Source: Bog-950 sp964615305
GTDB lineage: Bacteria > Bacteroidota > Bacteroidia > Chitinophagales > LD1
Reading direction: 5' to 3'
Assembly (NCBI GenBank): GCA_964615305.1
Contig: CAZTNA010000002.1
Location: 372,001-436,000 of the forward strand
Length of the DNA: 64,000 nucleotides
Shown here: positions 18,649 to 27,100 of the stretch, piece by piece
Position numbering within the stretch: the first letter of the stretch is position 1
Layout of the letters: every line of letters begins with the position of its first letter
Notes under the pieces: generated by a model
Seen by the model: only the letters and a program-made list of their open reading frames with translations
The model's database searches: none
What the model was told of the DNA's origin: nothing
Program-made: the position numbers and the translations under genes

Positions 18649-19347
18649 ATGAGTCATTTATTTTCAGATCAAAGTCAGATAAAGTATGTATCGAGTTTCC
18701 AAAGCCTGATTTCTACCCCGTGTTACGGTAATGTCAACGCTATATGTTGGAGCAGAAACCTTATGGGTGATTTTTCGGAAATAATAAAAGCTGTAAAGAT
18801 GCACGATAACATTACCGTAATTGAACCGGAGCATCTTCTTGAAATCGAGTTAAGTCAACAAGGTCAGCTTGCCCGAGATATAATCTTGCAAGACATAGAA
18901 TTGTTGTCAATTTATGGAGCATCTCCTTCGCTTAATTTAATCAAGTTTTATGAGCGCGACTTTACATACCCTTTCTTCCCTACTGACGTGTATTCTTTTC
19001 ATGTTGATCGTTCATCGGTACCAACAGATACTTTTTTATGCACGTATTTTGGTGATGCAAGCGAAATTTTACCAAACTCCCAAGCCCTTCAAAAAATTAT
19101 GCTGCCTGATATAAGGGCTGAACTCCAAAAATTACATAATGGGAACTCTGAAGATTTTGAAACGTTTTTAACTGAACATTTCTTTGACCTGCATTACTTA
19201 CCTAAACCCACTTGCACACCAATCAGTTTAGGCATCGGAAATTTATGGAAACTTGCAGTTGATTTCCCAGATAGCAAATCTTTACCGTGTATTCACCGTG
19301 CCCCCGTTGAAACCGATGGACAGATTCGTTTACTGCTCATATGTTGA
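18649..19347 (+). CDS. DUF1826-like protein with HxD...H...R pattern
   Basis: The 232-residue soluble protein resembles DUF1826, a family of unknown biochemical activity whose members I recall near zinc-homeostasis genes in Proteobacteria. No such gene is adjacent here. Visible features are a RDFTYPFFPTDVYSFHVDRS block (residues 103-122), TFLCTYFGD (128-136), a GIGNLW segment (195-200) and a C-terminal CIHRAPVETDGQIRLLL (214-230). H118 and D120 form HxD, followed by H216 and then R227 ten residues later. That order and spacing is what Fe(II)/2-oxoglutarate oxygenases use, so an oxygenase-like double-stranded beta helix is a reasonable inference but not shown. No signal peptide or membrane segment is seen. 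It is divergent from rpoC. DUF1826 membership is from memory of the motif pattern. Confidence 0.65.
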   Translation: MSHLFSDQSQIKYVSSFQSLISTPCYGNVNAICWSRNLMGDFSEIIKAVKMHDNITVIEPEHLLEIELSQQGQLARDIILQDIELLSIYGASPSLNLIKFYERDFTYPFFPTDVYSFHVDRSSVPTDTFLCTYFGDASEILPNSQALQKIMLPDIRAELQKLHNGNSEDFETFLTEHFFDLHYLPKPTCTPISLGIGNLWKLAVDFPDSKSLPCIHRAPVETDGQIRLLLIC

Positions 19348-19487
19348 ATATGCTTTTGTTATACAGGTTGATTATTGAATAGATAGACTACGAAATACAA
19401 ATCGCCTTTGCTCGTTAATCTATTTTATCATAATGCGGCTTGGATTTGTGTTGAAGTAATTTCGTCTGTTTTAATCAACCAGCAGTT

Positions 19488-19740
19488 TTACTCAGATTTA
19501 GTCATGCGTTTGGTTTCTATGTTTTTGCCATCTATAACCAGTGTATAGCTGTATTGGCCTTTGCTAAGGTTAGAGGCAAAGACGGTAACTATACCGTAGC
19601 GTTTTGCAGTTACATGGTTTTAATGGTGCGGCCAAGCATATTGGTAAAAACAAGTTGCGCGGCCCCTGTGCCCTCAGGGATAAAGTAGCTGATAGAAGTT
19701 TGCTCGGCAAACGGATTAGACACGTTTTGTTCTAAAACAA
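19488..19740 (-). pseudogene. Out-of-frame T9SS sorting domain detached from the S74-domain gene
   Basis: Immediately after the stop of the S74-domain gene, the minus strand still encodes a complete sorting domain, but in two other frames. The first part reads QVIVLEQNVSNPFAEQTSIS and then FIPEGTGAAQLVFTNMLGRTIK. The second reads HVTAKRYGIVTVFASNLSKG and then QYSYTLVIDGKNIETKRMTK, with a stop at 19488. Restoring one base near 19750 and one in the short A/T run near 19618-19621 joins everything into a single protein. Either the gene is decayed or the assembly lacks two bases. The flank 19348-19487 shows nothing else. Confidence 0.85.
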
Positions 19741-22548
19741 TTACCTGCAGCTGCTTAGCTCTACACTAAGTTGATGCGCGGCTGTGGTAGCGTTAGCGGG
19801 TGTTTCGTTTTCATCGCGCTTGTTAGACTCTCCGGTGCCACAGCAGCCGTTCATGCGCTCTTCTAACTGTGTTAACCGGTTAGTAATTACTTCTTGCAGC
19901 GAATCAATTTTGTGCTGCTGCTCTTTTACCGCACCTATCAATACAGGAATAAGACCAACGTAGTTTAAGCCCTTGTAATCGTAAGCGGGCGAAGTTACCT
20001 CACCTTTTATGTTGCGTATTTCAGGATGCCTTTCTGCTTTTACCAAAGCAGGTAATACCTGCTCTACTTCCTGTGCCAGCAAGCCGTATTGGTTGCCTTG
20101 GGCTAAACCCAGATGCGGAAAATCAGCTGTGCGGTATTCGTAAGTTTTGGGTTGCAATTGTAAAATAGCTTCTAAAGCGGTTTCGGGGCGAAGTGGGTTT
20201 ATGTTATGTTTTAGTTGTGCATCGCTGGTCCAGGTTACGGTGCCGGTGGCGTGTATATTGCCATCGAAATAGCCCGCGTAAGCCACAGGGCCCATAGCCA
20301 AGCTATGGGCTTCGGCATATACACCTGTGCGGCTGCCTACGCTATCCAGCGCCTGAAAAGCACCGCCAATGTTTTGGTCAGATGAACCCTGAGCAGAGCA
20401 TATAATACCTGCATTGGTGCTGGTGCTGTTAATGTAGTTGCTTTCGCCAGTAAAGGCAGCGTTATACAAATCGGCACTATCTACATAAGATGAGAAACCC
20501 ACGTTTACACTGGGTGTATAACGCACGGCTTTGCCCAGCACACCTACGTTCATGCTGGTGCTGTTCATGCTTTCGCCACCTACACCTATTTGTATGCTGT
20601 TGTCGCCATCGGCTATGGCGTGTACACCTGCCTTGCCGCCTGTAAATTTACCTCCTATGCCATCGTCCTGACTGCTGCCGTTTACATATTTGCTATAGCC
20701 GTAAACAGCTACTACTTCGTTGGGGTTGGTATCGGTGTTGTAGGTGGCTTTTATTACCTCGCTGGTTTCGTCATAGTCCGATTCTACATTAACGGCTATG
20801 TCCCTATCGTGGTTTACCACGTTTACATAGCTGTTGGCGTCTGTTACCGGTATGCCTATATGGGTGCCGTTGTCGTAAATCTGGCTGTTTACTAAAGTTT
20901 TATCGGTGGTGTTCCATTTTACCACATGGTTGCTATCGGCAGCGGTAGCATTGGTGCCTACTTTTAAGCTATCCAGTTCTTGTATGCCGCGAATGGCGAT
21001 GGGGATAAGGGATGTGTAGTCCAGACCTTTGAAAGACATAGTGTCCATCAATAAATTACCCGCAGTATCGCGTATTTGGGGTTGCATAGTGGTATGCACC
21101 AGTTCCGGTAGCACCGTATCCACCTGCTGGGCTATAAAACCATAGCTTTTGCCATAGGGCAGCTGCATGTATGGAAAACTATCGTTGTTGAAGACATAGC
21201 TTTTAGGTCTTAGCTTTGAAATAGTAGTCAGTGCATTGCTGATTACCTGAATGCTGTCTTTCAGTTTTTGATCTGATGGTGGTATCAGAGTTCCTGTGTA
21301 TTGTAAGTCACCTTGAAAATACCCGGCTATTCCAGGAGCACATACATCATCGCTAGTTTGATAACCTGTGCCCCGGCCATAAACGCCTATGTTCAGACGA
21401 GAACGATAATAGTTGTTAGTACACTCCGGGTTAGTAATAAAATAACCGCCAAAGTTTAGCAGGTTGTTACCGCCTGCACCACCGGCTACACCCATGTTAA
21501 AATAGTTGCCAGTAGCATTTTGGCCTCCATTAACACCAATATTGAATAGTGAACCTGTAGTATAAGATGAACCTGTAATACCTATGCCCCCGAAAAAACC
21601 TGCAACTGTAGAGATACCTCTAATTGCCGGCACACCAAGATTGTTTACTACATCAAACTTTGCATCGGGAGATGTGGTATTTATACCTGCCCGAGTGCCG
21701 TTGTCGTAAATAATGCTGTTCCTTAACTGGTTGGTTGTTGAACACCATCTGCTCAAGTAATCTTGTGTTGTTGTAGCACATGTAGATACAAAAGGAAGTG
21801 AGGAAATATTGCGATATTTTATCAATCCGTTGTTGCTGTTGTCGGTCATTAAAATCCTTGTGAGTGCATCATCGTTACTCACAACATGTATTTCCACCTC
21901 ACCATCGTTTTGAATTCTGACCTGTTCTGTGTTATTTGTCAGGAAAACCATGTGAGCATCCTCTTGTTGTCGCAACTCTGCTACAGGTTCGCTGCCATAA
22001 ATAGCATCATCATTTACACCTATTTTAAAGCCGTCTGTGGCTGAAGGGCCGCAATCTACACTGGCTATTTGCACATACATTTTGTTGACATCATTCCATA
22101 AATGGAGTTGCGATTGAGGGTTGAAATTGCTACACCAACCCATACCTACATAACGGTTAGATCCGAGTAATTCCATAATGTGTAAGTTTCCAAGTATAAA
22201 ATTGAAGTTAGTGGGGGTGCTAAAATTTGCGTTTCCACCTGCATCTATGCCAAGCGTAAATCCGGTTGTGTTATTAGTATTGGTGAACATCTGAATAACC
22301 GAACTTGCACTATTTTTGTTTAAATGCAATAATTGACTTGGGCCTGTAGTTCCTATACCTACATTGCCGTATTCATCTATTCGCATTCGTTCTACATCAT
22401 CTGTATGAATAGGAAACGGTTGTGTGTTTTTTGTGCCTATGTATTCCCCTGATGTATTGTCACCATCCAAACTCCATTCCTGAGCTTTTGTCGTTTGTGC
22501 GTATAACAAAACAAGCAGCGAGAATAATGTGTAAGAAATATTTTTCAT
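19741..22548 (-). CDS. Secreted protein with two S74 intramolecular chaperone (autoprocessing) domains, C-terminally frameshifted
   Basis: I start this gene at 22548, where the ATG opens a signal peptide (MKNISYTLFSLLVLL...TTKAQ); the longer frame adds 45 unlikely residues. The 935-residue product has a tail-fibre-like beta region (GNVGIGTTGPSQLLHLN type repeats). It then has two copies of a module consisting of a NS-IYDNGT-GI segment, a glycine-rich stretch and a peptidase S74 domain. The S74 domains start at the SDxxLK motifs, residues 425-430 and 775-780. In this family the Ser-Lys pair cleaves the chain at the domain's N-terminus after trimerisation. Each domain ends with a helix (IAIRGIQELDSLK; KEQQHKIDSLQEV). 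The frame ends with SSCR, but a T9SS sorting domain continues in other frames down to 19488. It is 19 bases downstream of the propeller-like gene and likely in one operon with it. Confidence 0.87.
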   Translation of the reverse strand: MKNISYTLFSLLVLLYAQTTKAQEWSLDGDNTSGEYIGTKNTQPFPIHTDDVERMRIDEYGNVGIGTTGPSQLLHLNKNSASSVIQMFTNTNNTTGFTLGIDAGGNANFSTPTNFNFILGNLHIMELLGSNRYVGMGWCSNFNPQSQLHLWNDVNKMYVQIASVDCGPSATDGFKIGVNDDAIYGSEPVAELRQQEDAHMVFLTNNTEQVRIQNDGEVEIHVVSNDDALTRILMTDNSNNGLIKYRNISSLPFVSTCATTTQDYLSRWCSTTNQLRNSIIYDNGTRAGINTTSPDAKFDVVNNLGVPAIRGISTVAGFFGGIGITGSSYTTGSLFNIGVNGGQNATGNYFNMGVAGGAGGNNLLNFGGYFITNPECTNNYYRSRLNIGVYGRGTGYQTSDDVCAPGIAGYFQGDLQYTGTLIPPSDQKLKDSIQVISNALTTISKLRPKSYVFNNDSFPYMQLPYGKSYGFIAQQVDTVLPELVHTTMQPQIRDTAGNLLMDTMSFKGLDYTSLIPIAIRGIQELDSLKVGTNATAADSNHVVKWNTTDKTLVNSQIYDNGTHIGIPVTDANSYVNVVNHDRDIAVNVESDYDETSEVIKATYNTDTNPNEVVAVYGYSKYVNGSSQDDGIGGKFTGGKAGVHAIADGDNSIQIGVGGESMNSTSMNVGVLGKAVRYTPSVNVGFSSYVDSADLYNAAFTGESNYINSTSTNAGIICSAQGSSDQNIGGAFQALDSVGSRTGVYAEAHSLAMGPVAYAGYFDGNIHATGTVTWTSDAQLKHNINPLRPETALEAILQLQPKTYEYRTADFPHLGLAQGNQYGLLAQEVEQVLPALVKAERHPEIRNIKGEVTSPAYDYKGLNYVGLIPVLIGAVKEQQHKIDSLQEVITNRLTQLEERMNGCCGTGESNKRDENETPANATTAAHQLSVELSSCR

Positions 22549-22567
22549 AATGTATGGTTTTAGATTT

Positions 22568-24043
22568 TTAGAAAATAGATAGTTTACATGTTTTAAATTG
22601 ATGCTTTGTTTTGGCAGTAAAAAAATAGATCCCCGCTGGCAAACACGCTCTGTACAGCAGTAGTTTTTGGGCGTTCCAAACACTTTCCTGCTCTATTATC
22701 TGGGTGTTGCATTGACTGCCCGCTGCATCGGTCAGCACATAATCCCATCCATCTCTTTTATCAATGTCGGAAATTTCAATTACTGTGTATTCAGAAAAAG
22801 GATTAGGGTAGGCAAAAATTCCTACCGCCTTGTTCCCGGGTGTAAAAATGTTTGTAGAGGTATCGCCATAGCATGGGTAAGCGGTAGTTCCTGTATAAAA
22901 GTAGCTTTCTACAGTATTCATTAAACTTCTGCTGCTGGCTTGTCCTCCGTTTAAAAAAATAGCATTAACTTGTACATGGCATAAAGTGTCTAAGTCATTG
23001 GGGTTGTTTATAACAGTTAAGTACTTACGATGGGGGTTACTACCCGGTATAACGTATATTCTGCTATCACGCCCTATTTGCATCCGGCTAAAACTGTTGA
23101 AAATATTCAATACTTCTTTTCTCGAATTGAAAATATCTGTAGCAGAACCCGCCAGCAGATTATATTGTACTATCAAACCATTGTTGGTAGATATATATAG
23201 TTTTGAGTTGTCAGGTGAAAACGAAATACCATTATCGCTTAAATCTTTCTGTAATTGAACCGGGTTACTGATGGCACCTGTTGATTTATCAAAATCAAAC
23301 AAATAGGGAGAAACATCGCTTCCGCCAAACACGATACACATTTTGTTCCCGTCAGGTGAAAACTTTATTGAGCCCGCCTGATAAGTGCTGTTCTCGTTTG
23401 CAACAGGCCCAATTTTTATGTATAATGGAGGCTGTACAATACCTGTGTCTGTAAGCAGATATACGAAAAAGCTGTCGCTTTCCCACCGGTGTCCTACAAT
23501 CCATATATCCCTACCGTTGCAATTGTGTACAGCGGCTAATTTTGCCTCTGATTTGTATGTGGGTTGAAGTGTTTGGTTGCGTAGTATTGCTTCCCCTTTG
23601 CCGTTATTAAGGTTCATGTCGACAACAGTGTATTTAAGTGTTACCTGTGCCGAGAAATAATATATGAGATTACTGCTTTTAGGCAAAGGTATGGCTAAAT
23701 TACATGGAGATATACCTATCCAGGCCGAATCACCTACCACTCCAGCATTTAAAAGTAAATTATCGGTTTGGTCGTACATGCTTTGATAGCCACCGAATAA
23801 TTGCAAACTGCCATTAAGTGTAGATACCGTAGTAGCCCCATCTGCTATTCGGTTATTGCTTAAGTTTATTACTATGGGTGTCCCGTTGCTAAAATCCAAC
23901 CCTGGTACATCGTTAGCGCCAAGAGTAGAGTATGTTCCAAACCGCCAAATGTTTGCACGGTTGATGTCTAATGCAGGGTTGCGGGTTTGAGCACAGCAAA
24001 AATAACCTATAGATAAAAACAGAAAGAGTAAAAGAAGCCGCAT
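22568..24043 (-). CDS. Secreted beta-propeller-like protein with T9SS sorting domain
   Basis: The 491-residue product has a Sec signal peptide (MRLLLLFLFLSIGYFCCAQ) and a C-terminal T9SS type A domain (about 410-491, FAYPNPFSEYTVIEIS ... LPAGIYFFTAK). The middle contains recurring SIKFSPDGNKMCIVFGG and GISFSPDNSKLYISTNNG blocks. This S-x-D-G/N-x-K-LY pattern is typical of WD40-like or lactonase-type propellers, and an open-ended NIWRFGTYSTLGANDVPGLDFS segment sits at the start. No catalytic residues can be assigned. The stop codon is 19 bases upstream of the S74 gene start, indicating co-transcription. Extracellular localisation is inferred from the two targeting signals. It may act as a binding or adhesion module with the S74 protein. 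Confidence 0.85.
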   Translation of the reverse strand: MRLLLLFLFLSIGYFCCAQTRNPALDINRANIWRFGTYSTLGANDVPGLDFSNGTPIVINLSNNRIADGATTVSTLNGSLQLFGGYQSMYDQTDNLLLNAGVVGDSAWIGISPCNLAIPLPKSSNLIYYFSAQVTLKYTVVDMNLNNGKGEAILRNQTLQPTYKSEAKLAAVHNCNGRDIWIVGHRWESDSFFVYLLTDTGIVQPPLYIKIGPVANENSTYQAGSIKFSPDGNKMCIVFGGSDVSPYLFDFDKSTGAISNPVQLQKDLSDNGISFSPDNSKLYISTNNGLIVQYNLLAGSATDIFNSRKEVLNIFNSFSRMQIGRDSRIYVIPGSNPHRKYLTVINNPNDLDTLCHVQVNAIFLNGGQASSRSLMNTVESYFYTGTTAYPCYGDTSTNIFTPGNKAVGIFAYPNPFSEYTVIEISDIDKRDGWDYVLTDAAGSQCNTQIIEQESVWNAQKLLLYRACLPAGIYFFTAKTKHQFKTCKLSIF

Positions 24044-24097
24044 AGTCAGGGGCGGTTTTTTTAATGCGTGTGTTAAAGATTAGTTTAAAAAATTAAA

Positions 24098-24114
24098 TAA
24101 CCTAAGAAAGGTTA
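24098..24114 (-). terminator. Probable terminator after the alpha-2-macroglobulin gene
   Basis: TAACCT and AGGTTA pair around AAGAA. On the minus strand the hairpin is followed by the T-rich stretch ATTTAATTTTTT. It lies between the macroglobulin stop (24163) and the next gene on the same strand. Confidence 0.5.
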
Positions 24115-24162
24115 GTGGGTCAAATGGCTATTGGGATATCCGTTTAACCAGCTATCCTCAAC

Positions 24163-27100
24163 CTACTTCTCCCCCACCCTAACCACACCACCACCGTTGT
24201 AAGAATGATACTCGCCATTATACATAGCATCGGCCATTACAGGGCCCATTACATAGCTGCCCGTTGATACGGCACGCACAGCGTAGTAGTAAGTTTGTGC
24301 CGCGCTGCCAATACCTACGAACATATTTACGCGGTCGTCTCGCACATCCAAGTATTGCGGATAGCTTTCGTTCTTTATCCAATCCATACCGGCAATTTCT
24401 TTGGTGCGCGGGTTTTCAATTTCGAAACCTGCGGGCAGCATATCGGTAATTACAATGTTATCAATGTAGCGGCTGAAACTGTTTTCGAGCGTAATGCCTA
24501 CCACTATCAAATCGTTTTGATTGAAGTTGTTGGATGTAATCTGTCTGCCGTAGCGGTCGTAGAATTTCTTCCGCACGCGCAGGTAGCTGTCTTCTTCTTT
24601 AAAAGTTCCGTCCTTACTAATGCCTTCACTTTGCCAGAAGTAATACAACTTGCCGGTGCCCTCTGTGGTTATCTCCACATTGCTTCCTCCTAGTTGTTTA
24701 GATGTAAGTTTTAGGGTGCTGCCATCGTTCTTCGCTATCTCTTTGCCGTTTACTTTTATCACAGCGTTTACATTGCTGCTATTTGCCACACGCGCAATTT
24801 TGCCGAGAGCAAGAAAACCGAAAGCACGTTCCTGTGTGCTGACGTAGCTGCGTGATTTCAATTGCTCGCTTACATGCTTTGCCATAGTGCCTATCTGCGC
24901 ATTGCCGGGGTCAACTTCCAGAATGGCATTGAGAGCAATAGCTTCATCGCGCAAATCGCTGTAGAACGAACCACCTGTTTCTTTTGCAGCCACTTCGCCT
25001 ACAAAACTTGTGGGGAGCATTTCTTTAAACTTGCTGCGGTCACCTGCAATAGCGTAAGCCGCGCTGAGCAGATAACGGCTGTCAAGTGCAAACAGGTTGG
25101 CGTTTTGCCTGTAGTAGTTCATGGTAGAAATCTGCGGCTTGCCCGCCATTGACAACACATACAGTGAGTAGGCGACCTCCTTGGGTGCAATTTGTTTTTT
25201 CAAATTGCCGTTGTAGTAGTAGGGAATCAGTTCGCGGCTTTTCAGTTTATTGATGAGATACGAATAGATATTATCGAGCAAACTCTTATCCACCTCGAAA
25301 CCGGCTTTGCTTGCTTCCTGCAAAAAGTGCGCAGCGTAAACGGTAGCCCACCAGTTCTCAGTGCCTTCGCTATCCCAAAGTGTAACCGCGCCTTTGTAAA
25401 GCTGTCGCATTTTTATTTTTCGAATAGCTTCCTGCACATTGTAGTTAGCATTTGCCTTAATGGTTTTATCGGCCTTCATTAAATCAGCCAAGTCGCTGAA
25501 ATAAAGCTGTGGGAATGCCGCACTGATAGTTTGCTCCGTACAGCCATGCGGATAATTCACCAGTTTATACATCTGGTCAGCAAGTTCTACTGCGGGGTTT
25601 TTGCTTAGTATTAGTTGATAATCGGCAGTGGAAGCAATAAATTTATCAGCAGCAAAACTTATCGCCTTGGTACTACCCGCAGTAATAGAACCTGCATCAG
25701 TAATTTTTTGCAACGATGCAGCAGGGCGAACTGTAATATCAGTTTCGTCCGTAAACTTTTCATTCAGCGCTTTTACTTCCACTGTAATTTTGCCTTCACC
25801 AATCTTGTTATCCGCCACCACTTGGAACACCGCTTTGCCTTCTGCGTTTGCAGTAAGTGTAACCTGCTGAGCGTTACTACCAACAATTTTCAGCGGGCCG
25901 CTTAGCTTAACAGTAGCCGTAGCAATGGTGTTGTTTTTCGTAGTATTTGAAATAGTAACAGGCATGGTAACGGTATCGCGCGGAGAAAGGAAACGCGGCA
26001 ACGCGGCACTGATTACTACAGGGTCAGCAACAGTCATACTTACTTCGCCACTACCAAAACTATTGCCGCGATACGCCACTACCATTAAGCGCAGTTGCCC
26101 GCTAAACTGCGGAATGTCAAAATCGAAACTTGCCTCACCGCTTCCGTTAGCATCGGTAATTCCGCTCCAGTACGAAACCAGTTTCACTCGCTTGTTTTGC
26201 AGAGGATTGGTGCGCTTACTCAAATCGAAACCATCGCCACCTGTTGAAGAGATAATACCTTTCAGTTCGGGCAACAACAAAGGATATAAATCAAACGAAT
26301 TTACTTCCAATGCCCGTTTAGCATAGAAGAAACCGTAAGGGTCGGGAGTTTTGTAGCCCGTAATTTGCAGAATACCTTCGTCCACCACAGCTAAAGTTAA
26401 TTTGCTATTAGGCGCTGCTTTTACTTTCACTTTCTGGTGAGTACGTGAACGCACATTCTTTTCAGCAAAAATCTGCACTGCAATTTTCCGCGCTGTTTCT
26501 TCTACCGATATGTTTTTGAAACCATGCGCTACCGTCAGCGGCATATCGCTCTGCAGATGTGGCTTTATAAGCGTAGCGGTTACATACGCGTTCGGTAGAA
26601 ACTCCGGCTTAATATCAAACGAAACAGAAGCCGAACGATTCTGCACAGTAACATAGCGGTGCTCTACCAGCTTATCGTTCTCGATAGTTACCAGCATTTT
26701 CCCGTTGAAAGGAGTTTTGAAAAGTACCTTAGCGCTTTCGCCTGTGGTGTAGCTTTTTTTGTCAAGCTCCATATCAATATTTCCTTCGTTGTTTACTTCA
26801 AAGTTTCCGCCACTGTTTCCCAAATTGCCATAGCTATAGAAATTCTGAACCACAAAAGCATTTACACCCGGCTTGCCTACCCTTATTTCATACTGCCCCG
26901 GTGTGCGTGGCACAAAATTGAAAACAGTGTTCTCTCCGCTCACAGTTACTTCCTGGTCAATAATGGTTTTGTCTTCACGTTGGCTCTCATAACGGAAATA
27001 TTCATAACTCTTGCTAAGCACCGTGCGGTATTCGTGTTTTATAACCTGCACATGCGCTTTGGTGTTTACCGGTTTCTCTTCCTTGTTTAAAGCAATCAGC

